A stretch of DNA of 64,000 bases from Gallaecimonas pentaromativorans (lineage in GTDB: Bacteria > Pseudomonadota > Gammaproteobacteria > Enterobacterales > Gallaecimonadaceae): contig NZ_RJUL01000002.1 of NCBI RefSeq assembly GCF_003751625.1, forward strand, positions 372,001 through 436,000, read 5' to 3'. Positions within the stretch are counted from its first letter, which is position 1. Each line of letters starts with the position of its first letter. Below are positions 45,263 to 57,625 of the stretch, in pieces. Position numbers and translations under genes: made by a program. Under the pieces are notes generated by a model. The model had not been told where the DNA came from, did not search any database, and saw only the letters and a program-made list of their open reading frames with translations.

Positions 45263-46369
45263 ATGAACAAAACCCTGGGTTCAGCCCTTATCGTGGCCGG
45301 TACCACCATCGGTGCCGGCATGCTTGCCCTGCCCCTTGCCACCGCCAAACTGGGTTTTGCCTTAAGCAGCCTGCTGCTGGTGGTCTTTGCGCTGCTGGCC
45401 GTCAAGGCCGCCTGGATGATGATTGACCACTGCATTGCCTTAGCTGGCCCCGCTTCGCTCGACGCTCTTGGCCGTAAGGCCTTTGGCCCTATGGGGCGGG
45501 TCTTGGTGGCGCTGGCCATGGGCATGCTCTACTACGCGCTGATGGCCGCTTATGTGTCCGGCAGCGCCAGTTTGATTGGCGCCAGCCTTGGCTTCGGCCA
45601 GGGGTTGGCGGCGCTTTTAGCCTCGCTGGTGGTAGGGCTGTTGGTGATGTTCTCCACCCAGGTGGTGGATATTTCCAACCGCTTGCTGTTTAGCCTGAAA
45701 ATGGTGGCGCTGGCGCTGGTTATCGCCGGGCTAATGCCAAGCATCGACGGCGCCAGCCTTAGTCAGGGCGGCGTCATGCCCCTGGCGGCCCTGCCCATCA
45801 TCTACACCGCCTTTGGCTACCACGGCTCCTTGCCCACCTTGGTTAACTACCTGGAAAAGGACCGCCAAAAGCTGCGCCTGGCCATCACCTGGGGCACGCT
45901 GCTGCCGCTGGCGCTGTACCTTGTCTGGCAGGCGGTGGTGCTGGGTAGCCTCACCCCAGAGGCCCTGGCCGCCACCGACGGCAAGCTTGAGGTGCTGATA
46001 GGGGCCCTTACCCACCAGCAGCAAGGCTGGCTCAGCCAATGTATTCACCTCTTTGCCGACTTGGCCCTGGCCACCTCTTTCCTTGGAGTAGCGGTGGGGA
46101 TGTTCGATTTTCTGGCGGCACTTTTTAACCGCCAAAGCTCCCTGGCCGGGCGCAGCCAGACCGCGCTGCTGACCTTCATCCCGCCGCTGGCAGTGGCCCT
46201 TTTCTACCCCAATGCCTTTATCAGCGCCTTGGGCTTTGCCGCCCTGGCTCTGGCCTTTATGGCGCTGGTGCTGCCGGCGGTAATGAGCCTCCAACAAAAA
46301 AGGCACCCCGAGGGTGCCCTGCTGTTAGTGGCGGCGGCGCTGGTGTTTGCAGCCCAGTTGGCGGGATGA
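45263..46369 (+). CDS. Aromatic amino acid permease (TyrP/Mtr family)
   Basis: 368-residue inner-membrane transporter of the hydroxy/aromatic amino acid permease family. N-terminal TLGSALIVAGTTIGAGMLALPLA is the family hallmark; about 11 helices follow, with AFGYHGSLPTLVNYLEKDRQKL typical of TyrP/Mtr/TnaB. Closest by eye to tyrosine-specific TyrP. Start at 45263 (MNKTLGS) with GAGG upstream; an ATG at 45242 is open but outside the family start. Confidence 0.92.
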   Translation: MNKTLGSALIVAGTTIGAGMLALPLATAKLGFALSSLLLVVFALLAVKAAWMMIDHCIALAGPASLDALGRKAFGPMGRVLVALAMGMLYYALMAAYVSGSASLIGASLGFGQGLAALLASLVVGLLVMFSTQVVDISNRLLFSLKMVALALVIAGLMPSIDGASLSQGGVMPLAALPIIYTAFGYHGSLPTLVNYLEKDRQKLRLAITWGTLLPLALYLVWQAVVLGSLTPEALAATDGKLEVLIGALTHQQQGWLSQCIHLFADLALATSFLGVAVGMFDFLAALFNRQSSLAGRSQTALLTFIPPLAVALFYPNAFISALGFAALALAFMALVLPAVMSLQQKRHPEGALLLVAAALVFAAQLAG

Positions 46370-46396
46370 AAAAAGCGGCCTTGGCCGCTTTTTTGT
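46368..46396. terminator. Bidirectional terminator after tyrP-like gene
   Basis: AGCGGCC-TT-GGCCGCT core with six-base A and T flanks, between convergent genes. Confidence 0.9.
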
Positions 46397-47032
46397 TTAC
46401 TGTTTGCCGATGGCTTTATTCAGTAGCCGGTGCAGCCTAAGCTGCTTGAGCTCGGTGCCGTCGCGCTCTTCAATGCGGTGACAGCCGTCTTCTTTAAAAC
46501 CGTGCTTGAGCCAGAACTTGATGCCGGCCTGGTTATTTTCCAGCACCCACAAATTCAGCGACACAAACCCCTGCTCACGAAGGGCAACCAGGGCTTTGTC
46601 CAAGAGTTTTGAGCCCAGGCCGCCGCCAATCATTTCCGGGTCCAGGTACAAAGCGCGCAGCTCGGCGGTGGTGCGGCGAGATACATCCGGGTCGCGGGAG
46701 CGGCCGGTGTTGACAAACCCCAGCAGCTGGCCGTCGTCTTCCACCAACCAGGTCTGGCTCAAAGGCTGGCGCAGCAGGCCTTCTACCAGCCCTAAGCGCC
46801 CAACGGCATTGAGTTTTTCCAGAAATTCCGCGGGCAGAAACTGGCGATAGCTCTGCTGCCAGGCACGCACCAACAGATCGGCGATGGCAGCGGCATCGTC
46901 GAGGTGGGCCAAACGAAACTGGGGTAGTACGGGCAAGGTGGTGGTTCTCGGCGCAGTGGGATTGCTTGAAGTTAACAAATCACCGGCCCCCGAGACAATC
47001 CCCTGAGTGGTCAGCTTTGTCGATAACGGCAA
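46397..47032 (-). CDS. GNAT-family N-acetyltransferase
   Basis: About 180-211 residues depending on start. GNAT fold from LPQFRLAHLDDAAAIADLLVRAW, with the QPLSQTWLVEDDGQLLGFV strand, acetyl-CoA loop YLDPEMIGGGLGSKLLDKAL and LWVLENNQAGIKFWLKHGF. The first ~33 residues in this frame (from a non-ATG start at 47032) are not GNAT-like; a TTG just before the fold is an alternative. Substrate unknown. Confidence 0.85.
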   Translation of the reverse strand: MPLSTKLTTQGIVSGAGDLLTSSNPTAPRTTTLPVLPQFRLAHLDDAAAIADLLVRAWQQSYRQFLPAEFLEKLNAVGRLGLVEGLLRQPLSQTWLVEDDGQLLGFVNTGRSRDPDVSRRTTAELRALYLDPEMIGGGLGSKLLDKALVALREQGFVSLNLWVLENNQAGIKFWLKHGFKEDGCHRIEERDGTELKQLRLHRLLNKAIGKQ

Positions 47033-47091
47033 TGGGTTTCGCCGATCGGCCCTTTATCTGAGATAAAAGGCCGCCGGCAAAACCCGTTTAC

Positions 47092-49846
<2,755 letters not shown>

Positions 49847-49851
49847 CTAAC

Positions 49852-49876
49852 AAAAAAGCCCGGCACAGGCCGGGCT
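49852..49876 (-). terminator. Terminator between zipA and ligA
   Basis: AGCCCGGC-ACA-GGCCGGGCT-type stem, T-tract on the minus strand; ends zipA transcription before ligA, so ligA may need its own promoter or read-through. Confidence 0.85.
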
Positions 49877-49886
49877 GACAAAGGCT

Positions 49887-50771
49887 TTAATGGCCGCCCG
49901 CTGCAAGGAGCTGGCGCCGAGTGAATTCGCGGATTTGGCCCTGGTAGTGCTGCACTGTCTGCTGGGTGACCAGGTTACGGTCACCGTCCAGCACCTGGCA
50001 GCCGAACTCTTCGGCCATCTTCTGTGCGGCAGAGAGCATCATGGCAAAGGCCTTCATGGCGTCACCGGCGTTGGGCAGGGTCATAAACAGCGCCACCCCA
50101 CGGGTGTTGAACTGCTCCATGTTGTCCACGTCGAAGGTGCCGGGGTTGACCATGTTGGCCATGCTAAACAGCACCGGGCCACGGCCAGAGGATTCTTTGT
50201 GGCGGTGGAAGATATCCATCTCGCCAAAGCGCATACCCAGGGTAAGCAGCAGCGGCAGCAGCTCGGCGCCTTCAATCGGCTCGTCTTCCTTGGCAACCAC
50301 ATGCAGTACCAGCACGTCTTGCGGCTCGGGGGCAAGCTCCGGTTCTGGCTCTGGAGCCTGTTCGGCCTGGATGCTGGGCATAAAGGGGGCTTCGGGTTCA
50401 CTTACCTCGGAGCCGGGGGCTTTGGCCACCTGCGGCTCTTGCTCAAACTCAGGCTCCGGGGCGGCGGCAGGCGCGAACTCTGGTGCCGCGGCTGGCTCTA
50501 CAGCCTCGGCCTCTTGCGCCGCTTCGGCCTGGCTGGAGAGGTTAAGATCCATCTGCTCCATCTTGGGCTCATGGCGGCGCTTGGCTACCACCCGCACTTC
50601 ACCGATACCGTCGTCGTCAAAGCCTGAGGTGTCTTTGTCTTTTTGGGTGGCGATGGGTTTGACCGCTTTGGTCTTCATCTTGGCCTGGCCCTGGCTGCGG
50701 ATGGTTTTAAGGCCGTGGGCAAAAATAGCACCGATGATCAACACACCCGCAATTAGCAAAAAAATTTCCAT
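49887..50771 (-). CDS. zipA: Cell-division protein ZipA
   Basis: 294 residues. N-terminal membrane anchor MEIFLLIAGVLIIGAIFAHG, a basic then Pro/Ala/Glu-rich flexible linker (about 75-150), and the C-terminal FtsZ-binding domain (LVLHVVAKEDEPIEGAELLPLLLTLGMRFGEMDIFHRH...). Tethers FtsZ polymers to the membrane at the division site. The smc-zipA-ligA order is conserved in many gammaproteobacteria. Confidence 0.96.
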   Translation of the reverse strand: MEIFLLIAGVLIIGAIFAHGLKTIRSQGQAKMKTKAVKPIATQKDKDTSGFDDDGIGEVRVVAKRRHEPKMEQMDLNLSSQAEAAQEAEAVEPAAAPEFAPAAAPEPEFEQEPQVAKAPGSEVSEPEAPFMPSIQAEQAPEPEPELAPEPQDVLVLHVVAKEDEPIEGAELLPLLLTLGMRFGEMDIFHRHKESSGRGPVLFSMANMVNPGTFDVDNMEQFNTRGVALFMTLPNAGDAMKAFAMMLSAAQKMAEEFGCQVLDGDRNLVTQQTVQHYQGQIREFTRRQLLAAGGH

Positions 50772-50793
50772 CTAGGCTTCCTGTCTCTTTTTT

Positions 50794-53700
50794 CTAGCCT
50801 GCTTCCGCCAATGCGACGGCTTGTTCAATATCCACGGCGACGATGCGCGACACACCGGGCTCGTGCATGGTGACCCCGGTGAGCTGGTCGGCCATTTCCA
50901 TGGCGACCTTGTTGTGACTGATGTAAATAAACTGGACGCTGTCTGACATTTCCCTGACCAAGCGGCAGTAACGCTCAACGTTAGCGTCGTCCAGTGGCGC
51001 ATCCACTTCGTCCAGCATACAGAAAGGTGCTGGATTTAGCCTGAAAATGGCAAACACCAATGATAAAGCGGTCAGCGCCTTTTCACCACCGGAGAGAAGG
51101 TGAATGGTGGCGTTTCGTTTACCCGGTGGCCGGGCCATGATGGTAACCCCGGTATCCAACAAGTCTTCGCCGGTCAGCTCCAAATAAGCGCTACCGCCGC
51201 CAAACACCTTGGGAAAGAGGCGCTGCAAGTCGGCATTGACCACATCAAAGGTGTCTTTGAACTTGGCGCGGGTCTCCCGGTCGATTTTGCGGATGGCGTT
51301 CTCTAAGGTTTCCAGGGCAGCGTTAAGGTCGGCGTCTTGTTCGTCGAGATACTGCTTACGCTCGGCCTGCTGCTCGAATTCCTCGATGGCCGCCAGGTTA
51401 ATGGCGCCAAGGCGGGCCACGGCATTCACCAGGCGGTCAATCTCCTGGGCCAGGGCCTCTTCGGTCTGGTCGCTAAGGGCCGCCAGCACCTCGTCGATGT
51501 TCTGCTCCAACTCGTCGAGCTGCTCGCGGGCGCCATCGGCCCGCACCTTGTGGCCTTCGATCTCCAGGCGGCGCTTGTCAATCTCGCCCTGCATGCTTTG
51601 CACCTTGGAAAAGGCCGCCGCCTGACCCTCTTCCAGCACCGCCATGCGCTCGTCAAGCTCGGCCATGCGCTGGTTAAGGGTACCAAGCTGCTCTTCCACT
51701 TCCTTGTGCTCAGCCAGCCACAGTTCCAATTGGCTTTGCTGGTCCTGGCCGGGTTCTTCCAGCAATTGCTGCTCTTCCAACAGCGCTTCGAGCTGTTCGG
51801 TTACTTCCTCGACCTGCATACCGGCCCGCTGGCACGATTCGGCCAAGCCCTGGCGCTGGGATTTAAGGGTTTCAACGCGGATTTGCAGCTGCTGGGCCTG
51901 GCCGCGCAGCTGCTCTTCTTGAGCCCTGGCGTCCGCCAGCTGCGGCTCCAGATCCTCTGGGGTGTCCTGCTCCTCGGCTTGCTCGGCGTCTTCCATCAGC
52001 ATCAGCTGTTCTTCGCCAAGCTCGGCAAGTTCTTGCTCCTGGGCGGCGATGGCCTCCACCAGGGCGGCCCGCTCTTCGCCTCTGGCCCGGGCTTGCTCTT
52101 CAAGGCTGGCCAGCCTTGATTGCAAGATGGCCAGCTGCTGGCGCGCATCCTGGGCCTGTTGCTGGGCTAGTTGCTCCTGGCGCTGCGCGTTTTCGGCCTG
52201 CTGCTGGCACTGAACAAGCTGCGCCTTGGCGGCCTCTAGTTGCTCGCTGGCCGCAGCGAGGGCGTCTTCCAAGGCCGGTTGCTGGGCGCTTAGGGCGTCC
52301 AAATCTGCCACCAGACTCAAACCCTGGCTTTGGCCAGGGGCGGTGGAGACAAACCCAGGACCCAGCCAGAAGCCGTCCGGGGTGATAACCGATTCACACT
52401 CACCCAGGCTTTCGCGCCGGGCCAGGGCCTGCTCGCGGTTATCGGCCAGGTACACCTGGTTTAGCCAAGGCAGCGCCACCGGCGCAGTCACCACTTGGGC
52501 CAAGGTGCCGGCTTTGGCTGCCATGGCGCCGGGGCGCAGCAGCGCCGCACTTTGGCTGGCATCCAAAAAGGGGGCGTCGTCGCCTACCCGGGCGCTTAGC
52601 CAGCTGCCCAGCACCTGCTCGGCGGCCCGGTGCCAGGCGCCGTCAATGCGAAGGGTGGAGAGCAGGGTCGGCAACGCCGCCAGGGTCGGCAACTCTTCCT
52701 TGCCCCCGGCAGCGTCTATCAATTGGCTGAGCTGAGACAGGCGCGAGTTAAGGGCATCCAAGGCGCGCTCGGCCTGGCGCTGGGCATTTTGGCACTCTTG
52801 CAGCTGTTGCTGGGCGCCCTGCTCGGCCGCTTTTGCCTGTAAAGCCTGCTGGCGCGCCAGGTCATGGGCCTCAGCCGCCTCTTCCTGGCTGATGCGAAGC
52901 GCCTCGCCCTGCTCCCGAAGCTCAAGCAGCGCTTCGTTGTCGTGGCCGGCGAAGTTGGCCAGCCGTGCTTGGTCACGGCTGATATTGGCTTTGAGGTTAT
53001 CGATACGGGTCGCCAGCACCTGCAGCCGGGTTTGCAATTGCCCTTGGCGCTGCAAACGCTGGGCAAGAGCCTGTTGCTGGGCGCGGTGGCGCCCTTCAAG
53101 GCTCTCGCGATTGAGGCGCGCTTCGGCCAGCTGCTCGCGCAGCTCGTCAAGCTCGGGGCTCAGCATCTCTAGCTCGTCATCGGCTTCGCTCTGGCGAGCC
53201 TGGTCTTGAGCGAGGGTGAGCCTTGCTTGCTCGGCCCGTTGCTGAAGCCTTGAAAGCTGCTCATCAAGCTGGCTGCGCCGGCTTTTGGCGTTAACCAGGT
53301 TTTGCTCGGCGCGGGCAATGTCAGAGCCCAGCCGGTAATAGCGGCTCTGGGCTTGCTCTACCTGGGCCTTGGCATCGTGCTGGGCTTCTTTAAGTTCGAC
53401 CATGGCCTTTTCGTCGCCCCGGCTTTGGGCAATAAAGCGCTCCAGCTCGGTCTCGAAATGGCGTATTTCGCTGCTTAAGGTGGTGATGGCGTCCTGGTAG
53501 CGGCGAAAACGCAGCGCCGCTAACTGGCCCTTATTGGTGCGCTCCTGCTTTTTGTAATCGCGGTAGCGGCGGGCGGCATCGGCCTGGCGGCGCAATTTGT
53601 CGAGCTGGGCGCCCAGCTCTTCGCGCACGTCGGTCAGGCGCTCGAGGTTGTCGCGGGTGTGGCGGATGCGGTTTTCGGTTTCCTTTCGCCGCTCCTTGTA

Positions 53701-54216
53701 CTTGGAGATACCGGCTGCTTCTTCGATAAAGACCCGCAGCTCCTGGGGGCGCGACTCGATAAGCCGGGAGATCATGCCCTGCTCGATAATGGCGTAGGAG
53801 CGGGGGCCAAGGCCGGTACCAAGGAAGATATCGGTGATGTCGCGGCGCCGGCAACGGCTGCCGTTCAAAAAGTACTGGGATTGGCCGTCGCGGGTAACCA
53901 GGCGTTTGACCGCGATCTCAGCGTATTGGGCCACCGGGCCGGTGGCGGTGCCGTCGCTGTTGTCGAACACCAGTTCGACACTGGCCTGGGACACCGGCTT
54001 TCGGCCAGAGGAGCCGTTGAAGATGACGTCGGTCATGGCGTCGCCGCGCAAGTTTTTGGCACTGGATTCCCCCAGTACCCACCGCACGGCGTCAATGATG
54101 TTGGATTTACCACAGCCGTTCGGGCCCACCACGGCAGTCATGGCCTTGGGAAAAGGCACGTTGGTGGCGTCCACGAAGGATTTGAATCCGGCCAGCTTGA
54201 TACTTTTCAGGCGCAT
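50794..54216 (-). CDS. smc: Chromosome segregation ATPase SMC
   Basis: 1140 residues. N-terminal ATPase half with Walker A VVGPNGCGKSNIID and Q-loop region, long coiled-coil arms rich in Gln/Ala/Glu (about 170-490 and 640-980), a hinge in between (about 510-630), and C-terminal signature LSGGEKALTALSLVFAIF plus Walker B FCMLDEVDAPLDDAN. Condenses and segregates chromosomes with ScpA/ScpB (not in this window). Encoding SMC, not MukB, distinguishes this lineage from enterobacteria and Vibrio. Upstream of zipA with 22 bp between. Confidence 0.97.
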   Translation of the reverse strand: MRLKSIKLAGFKSFVDATNVPFPKAMTAVVGPNGCGKSNIIDAVRWVLGESSAKNLRGDAMTDVIFNGSSGRKPVSQASVELVFDNSDGTATGPVAQYAEIAVKRLVTRDGQSQYFLNGSRCRRRDITDIFLGTGLGPRSYAIIEQGMISRLIESRPQELRVFIEEAAGISKYKERRKETENRIRHTRDNLERLTDVREELGAQLDKLRRQADAARRYRDYKKQERTNKGQLAALRFRRYQDAITTLSSEIRHFETELERFIAQSRGDEKAMVELKEAQHDAKAQVEQAQSRYYRLGSDIARAEQNLVNAKSRRSQLDEQLSRLQQRAEQARLTLAQDQARQSEADDELEMLSPELDELREQLAEARLNRESLEGRHRAQQQALAQRLQRQGQLQTRLQVLATRIDNLKANISRDQARLANFAGHDNEALLELREQGEALRISQEEAAEAHDLARQQALQAKAAEQGAQQQLQECQNAQRQAERALDALNSRLSQLSQLIDAAGGKEELPTLAALPTLLSTLRIDGAWHRAAEQVLGSWLSARVGDDAPFLDASQSAALLRPGAMAAKAGTLAQVVTAPVALPWLNQVYLADNREQALARRESLGECESVITPDGFWLGPGFVSTAPGQSQGLSLVADLDALSAQQPALEDALAAASEQLEAAKAQLVQCQQQAENAQRQEQLAQQQAQDARQQLAILQSRLASLEEQARARGEERAALVEAIAAQEQELAELGEEQLMLMEDAEQAEEQDTPEDLEPQLADARAQEEQLRGQAQQLQIRVETLKSQRQGLAESCQRAGMQVEEVTEQLEALLEEQQLLEEPGQDQQSQLELWLAEHKEVEEQLGTLNQRMAELDERMAVLEEGQAAAFSKVQSMQGEIDKRRLEIEGHKVRADGAREQLDELEQNIDEVLAALSDQTEEALAQEIDRLVNAVARLGAINLAAIEEFEQQAERKQYLDEQDADLNAALETLENAIRKIDRETRAKFKDTFDVVNADLQRLFPKVFGGGSAYLELTGEDLLDTGVTIMARPPGKRNATIHLLSGGEKALTALSLVFAIFRLNPAPFCMLDEVDAPLDDANVERYCRLVREMSDSVQFIYISHNKVAMEMADQLTGVTMHEPGVSRIVAVDIEQAVALAEAG

Positions 54217-54379
54217 CTGTCCCCGGCGCTCTCGTTATGGTGTGGCAAATTAAGCAGTCGGCAATCTACCACAGTTTCTGTAACAAATCCGGGCTAGGCG
54301 CGGCGCGTTCACTCTTTTTATACTGGCCTTTTTGCAGAATGCAACGCATAGCCGTTGTGAATGTTAAGGAGGTAGCAAG

Positions 54380-55123
54380 GTGGCCAATCCCGTATCCGGC
54401 GCCCAATATCTTATGCGCGGTTTTTCCCTTATTCGGGAAAAGGGCCTGCGCCGATTTGTGCTTATTCCACTGCTGGTCAACCTGGTGCTGTTTGTTGCCG
54501 CCTTTAGCTGGCTGACTTATCGCATCAAGGACATGGTCAACTGGGTATTGGGCTACCTGCCAAACTGGCTGGACTGGCTTGAATACCTGATTTGGCCGCT
54601 GGCAATACTGTCGGTGCTGGTGGTGTTTTCCTATCTTTTCAGCGCCATCGCCAACTGGATAGCGGCGCCCTTTAACGGCCTTTTGGCCGAGCGGGTGGAG
54701 CTGAAACTCACCGGCGAGCCGCTGCCCGACACCGGCATGCTGGACATCGTCAAAGACATGCCGCGCCTTTTTGGCCGCGAGTGGGCCAAGCTCAAATACT
54801 ACCTGCCACGGGCCATCGGCTTTTTATTGCTGTTTTTAGTGCCGGTAGTGGGCCAGACCCTGGGGGCGGCGCTGTGGTTCTTCTTTACCGCCTGGATGAT
54901 GGCCATCCAGTACCTCGACTACCCCTTCGATAACCACAAAATCCCCTTTGAAGACATGAAACTGGCCCTCAAATACCAACGAAGCGCCAGTTTTAGCTTC
55001 GGCATACTGGCGACCTTGCTGGCCATGGTGCCCATTTTGAACCTTATCGTGATGCCGGTGGCGGTGTGCGGCGCCACCGCCATGTGGGTCGAGCGGTTTA
55101 GGCCTCACCTTTTAAGACGCTAA
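54380..55123 (+). CDS. cysZ: Sulfate transporter CysZ
   Basis: 247 residues from a GTG with an excellent AGGAGGT ribosome site. CysZ family: hydrophobic multi-helix protein beginning NPVSGAQYLMRGFSLIREKGLRRFVLIPLLVN, with YLFSAIANWIAAPFNGLLAERVE and the YLDYPFDNHKI.FEDMK loop characteristic of CysZ/EI24. Imports sulfate for cysteine synthesis. Divergent from smc; cysZ near zipA-ligA is a conserved arrangement. Confidence 0.95.
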   Translation: MANPVSGAQYLMRGFSLIREKGLRRFVLIPLLVNLVLFVAAFSWLTYRIKDMVNWVLGYLPNWLDWLEYLIWPLAILSVLVVFSYLFSAIANWIAAPFNGLLAERVELKLTGEPLPDTGMLDIVKDMPRLFGREWAKLKYYLPRAIGFLLLFLVPVVGQTLGAALWFFFTAWMMAIQYLDYPFDNHKIPFEDMKLALKYQRSASFSFGILATLLAMVPILNLIVMPVAVCGATAMWVERFRPHLLRR

Positions 55124-55146
55124 AAAAGGGCCGCTAGGCCCTTTTT
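55122..55146 (+). terminator. cysZ terminator
   Basis: GGGCC-GCTA-GGCCC with A-tract before and T-tract after, directly behind the stop codon. Confidence 0.9.
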
Positions 55147-55235
55147 GATGAGTTCGGTTCCCGGACCTTGGCGCTCAAGCACATGGTCTTGCCCTTAATA
55201 AGGGGGCGGGGGGCAGCATGGCGAGCCTTCAATAG

Positions 55236-55261
55236 AAAAAGGGCCAGTTTAACAGCCCTTT
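55236..55261 (-). terminator. Probable terminator of the amidohydrolase gene
   Basis: AAAGGGC/GCCCTTT arms around a 10-nt loop, T-rich on the minus strand, 10 bp past the stop codon. Confidence 0.6.
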
Positions 55262-55270
55262 CTCGTGCCC

Positions 55271-57022
55271 TTAATCGAGCGCCATCGTCACCGGCGACCA
55301 GGCCGGCAACACCTCTGGTGGCGCTTGGTAATGGGTTGGAAATGCGCTTTTGCTGGCATAGCGGATTTTACCGTCAACCACCGTCAGTTCGGCGCGGGTA
55401 TCCAGTAACTGGCGCTCAGGCACAGTCAGAATATCGTGGTTGAGCACCGCAAAATCGGCATACATGCCAGGGGCGATTTGGCCTTTATTGCGTTCCTCGC
55501 CGGAAAGATAGGCGCTGCCCTCGGTAAACAGCTTCAGGGCCGTTAACCGGTCAAGGCGGTTTTCCTCGCCATAGAGCACGGTCCCGCCAACGGTTTTACC
55601 GGACACCGCCCAGTAATAGGTGGCCCAGGGATTAAAACTGGAAACCCGGGTGCCGTCGGTACCAAGGCCGACGGGGATGCCCATGGCCAGCATTTTTTTA
55701 AGCGGTGGCGAGCGGCGGGTTTGCGCCTCGCCGTAACGCGCCAGGAAATCTTCACCGGCAAAGGCCATCCGCCCCTGCACGGCAATGGCGCCGCCCAGTT
55801 TTTTGATGCGTTCCAGGTTGTGGTCACTGACCGTTTCGGCGTGGTCGATTATCCAGCGCACCGCGCTGAGCTGTTGGGTTTTATCAATCTTCTCGAAAAG
55901 GTCCAGCATGCGGGTGATGGACTCGTCGTAGGTGGCATGGATACGAAACGGCCAGCCCTGCAACAGGTGCAGCCTGACCACTTGTTCCAGCTCTTTTTCG
56001 GCGCCCTCGCCCAAATCCGGCCGCTCGGCCTGGAAGTTTTCATAATCCGAGGCCTTCCAGACCAGCAACTCGCCGCCCCCTTCCACCACAAAACCGTTGT
56101 CCATATGCAGGTGCTGGTTTTGGTTGGCCTGGTAGCGGCTCATCCATTGGGTGAAATGGTTAAGCTCTTCACCGGGCACCTGAGGGAAGAGAAAGAAAGA
56201 CACCCTCAGCGGCAACTCGCCACTGGCGGCCAACTGGCTCGATGCCTGGTAGTTGTCGGGAAAGAGGTGGCCGCCACCGCCGGCATCCACGGCGCTGGTC
56301 ACCCCAAGACTCAGCAACTTGCGGTAGTAATGCTGGCTGGAGTTACGTTGTTCTTTTTCGCTAAGCGCCGGTAAGGCGGCGATGGTTTGGTACAAGATGG
56401 CGGGGTTAGGGTCTGCCACCAGCCTGCCGGTGGGCTCGCCCGAGGCGTCTTTCTCGTAATAACTGCCCTTGGGGGGCTGGGTGTTTTTGTCTATGCCCAG
56501 TACCGCCATGGCTTTTTTATTGAGTACGCCACCGGAATACAGGTGCAGCACAAAAACCGGCGTATTAGGGGCCGCCAAGGTCAGTTCTTCAGCGGTTGGC
56601 ATCCGCTTTTCTTTAAACTGATGGGGGCTCCAGCCTCCCACAACCCGCACCCATTGCCCTGGCGGGGTGTTTTTGGCGCTCTGGCGAATAAGTGCCAGCC
56701 CTTTTTCCAGCGAATCAACACCCTCCCAACGGGTCTCGGTGTTGTAAAAGCGCCCTTCCCGCACCACGTGCAGGTGGGAGTCGTTCATCCCCGGGATCAC
56801 CCGCTTCCCTTTGGCATCAATCACCAGGGTGCTGGCTTGGCGGGTCTTCAATAACGCCTCGTCATCGCGGCTTAGCGTGTCAAACCGGCCATCGGTTACC
56901 GAAAAACCGCTGTATGACTTTCCGTCGAAAGTAGAGATCTTGGCGTTATGCACGATGAGGTCGACAGCCTCGGCGGTATAGCTGCAGGCAGCAAGCAGCA
57001 TGGCGAGGGGGGCAAGTTTCAT
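55271..57022 (-). CDS. YtcJ-like amidohydrolase (amidohydrolase family 3), exported
   Basis: 583 residues. N-terminal MKLAPLAMLLAACSYTAEA resembles a lipoprotein signal (LAAC), so it may act in the periplasm. Metal-binding amidohydrolase motifs: GMNDSHLHV (HxH), a central Lys region, FRIHATYDES, WIIDHAETVS and GLGTDGTRVSSFNPW. C-terminal barrel-associated beta domain (GKIRYASKSAFP). Family members hydrolyse amides, carbamates or cyclic amides; substrate unknown. GGAG at a good distance supports the start. No adjacent transporter or partner. Confidence 0.92.
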   Translation of the reverse strand: MKLAPLAMLLAACSYTAEAVDLIVHNAKISTFDGKSYSGFSVTDGRFDTLSRDDEALLKTRQASTLVIDAKGKRVIPGMNDSHLHVVREGRFYNTETRWEGVDSLEKGLALIRQSAKNTPPGQWVRVVGGWSPHQFKEKRMPTAEELTLAAPNTPVFVLHLYSGGVLNKKAMAVLGIDKNTQPPKGSYYEKDASGEPTGRLVADPNPAILYQTIAALPALSEKEQRNSSQHYYRKLLSLGVTSAVDAGGGGHLFPDNYQASSQLAASGELPLRVSFFLFPQVPGEELNHFTQWMSRYQANQNQHLHMDNGFVVEGGGELLVWKASDYENFQAERPDLGEGAEKELEQVVRLHLLQGWPFRIHATYDESITRMLDLFEKIDKTQQLSAVRWIIDHAETVSDHNLERIKKLGGAIAVQGRMAFAGEDFLARYGEAQTRRSPPLKKMLAMGIPVGLGTDGTRVSSFNPWATYYWAVSGKTVGGTVLYGEENRLDRLTALKLFTEGSAYLSGEERNKGQIAPGMYADFAVLNHDILTVPERQLLDTRAELTVVDGKIRYASKSAFPTHYQAPPEVLPAWSPVTMALD

Positions 57023-57189
57023 TAGTGGCTCCAGGTTTTAGGCATGCGCAAACCGCGCGCGGCGCAGTCATGCCCAGATTAAAGCCTATTCTTGGCCCCG
57101 TTGGCGGGAGCAGTGTTTATCCAAAAAAGAAACATTTAACCAAAACCTTTTTAACCTTTAGGTTTTTATAGGTTTGGGGCAGGCGGCGC

Positions 57190-57483
57190 CTAAGCCGATA
57201 CCCGCACGTCCAGCAGGTGGCCCAGCACAATATGGAGGTATTCGCGTTTAAAGGCGCCGTCAAAGGGCACGTCTTCGAGGGAGCAGCAGCTGTCGATATC
57301 GTCCTGGGCCAGGGCCCAGCGGATGGCGGCGAGGGTCTTGTGTTGCAGCTCCTCGTCGTAGCGATCTTTGAAGTTTGGGAAGATGTTGTAGGCAAAGCGG
57401 TTGGCCTTGACCGGCTCTAAGGAGTCGAGATGAAGCAGGGCGTAGAAGACGCCATTTAAGATGCTTTGTCGTTCGTGGCTCAC
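57190..57483 (-). CDS. Conserved-looking small hypothetical protein
   Basis: 97 residues from GTG 57483, which has AAAGGAGG just upstream; the open frame extends back to 57756 but that part overlaps the RND gene and its terminator. Sequence SHERQSILNGVFYALLHLDSLEP...NRFAYNIFPNFKDRYDEELQHKTLAAIRWALAQDD is soluble, helical, with Cys-Cys in IDSCCSLED. Not recognised; no membrane segments. Probably monocistronic. Confidence 0.7.
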   Translation of the reverse strand: MSHERQSILNGVFYALLHLDSLEPVKANRFAYNIFPNFKDRYDEELQHKTLAAIRWALAQDDIDSCCSLEDVPFDGAFKREYLHIVLGHLLDVRVSA

Positions 57484-57593
57484 CTGCCCTCCTTTGCCGC
57501 CGTGCATCCAGCACCACAAAGATGGCACGGCTTTGGCGATCACGACAGGGTTAAAAGCCAAAACCTGATTGAAAATACAGAAAAAAGTGTCAA

Positions 57594-57622
57594 CAAAAAG
57601 CCCGGTTAAACCGGGCTTTTTA
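57594..57622. terminator. Bidirectional-looking terminator at the end of the RND gene
   Basis: AGCCCGGTT-A-AACCGGGCT with flanking A- and T-tracts, directly after the RND stop codon on the minus strand. Confidence 0.9.
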
Positions 57623-57625
57623 GCT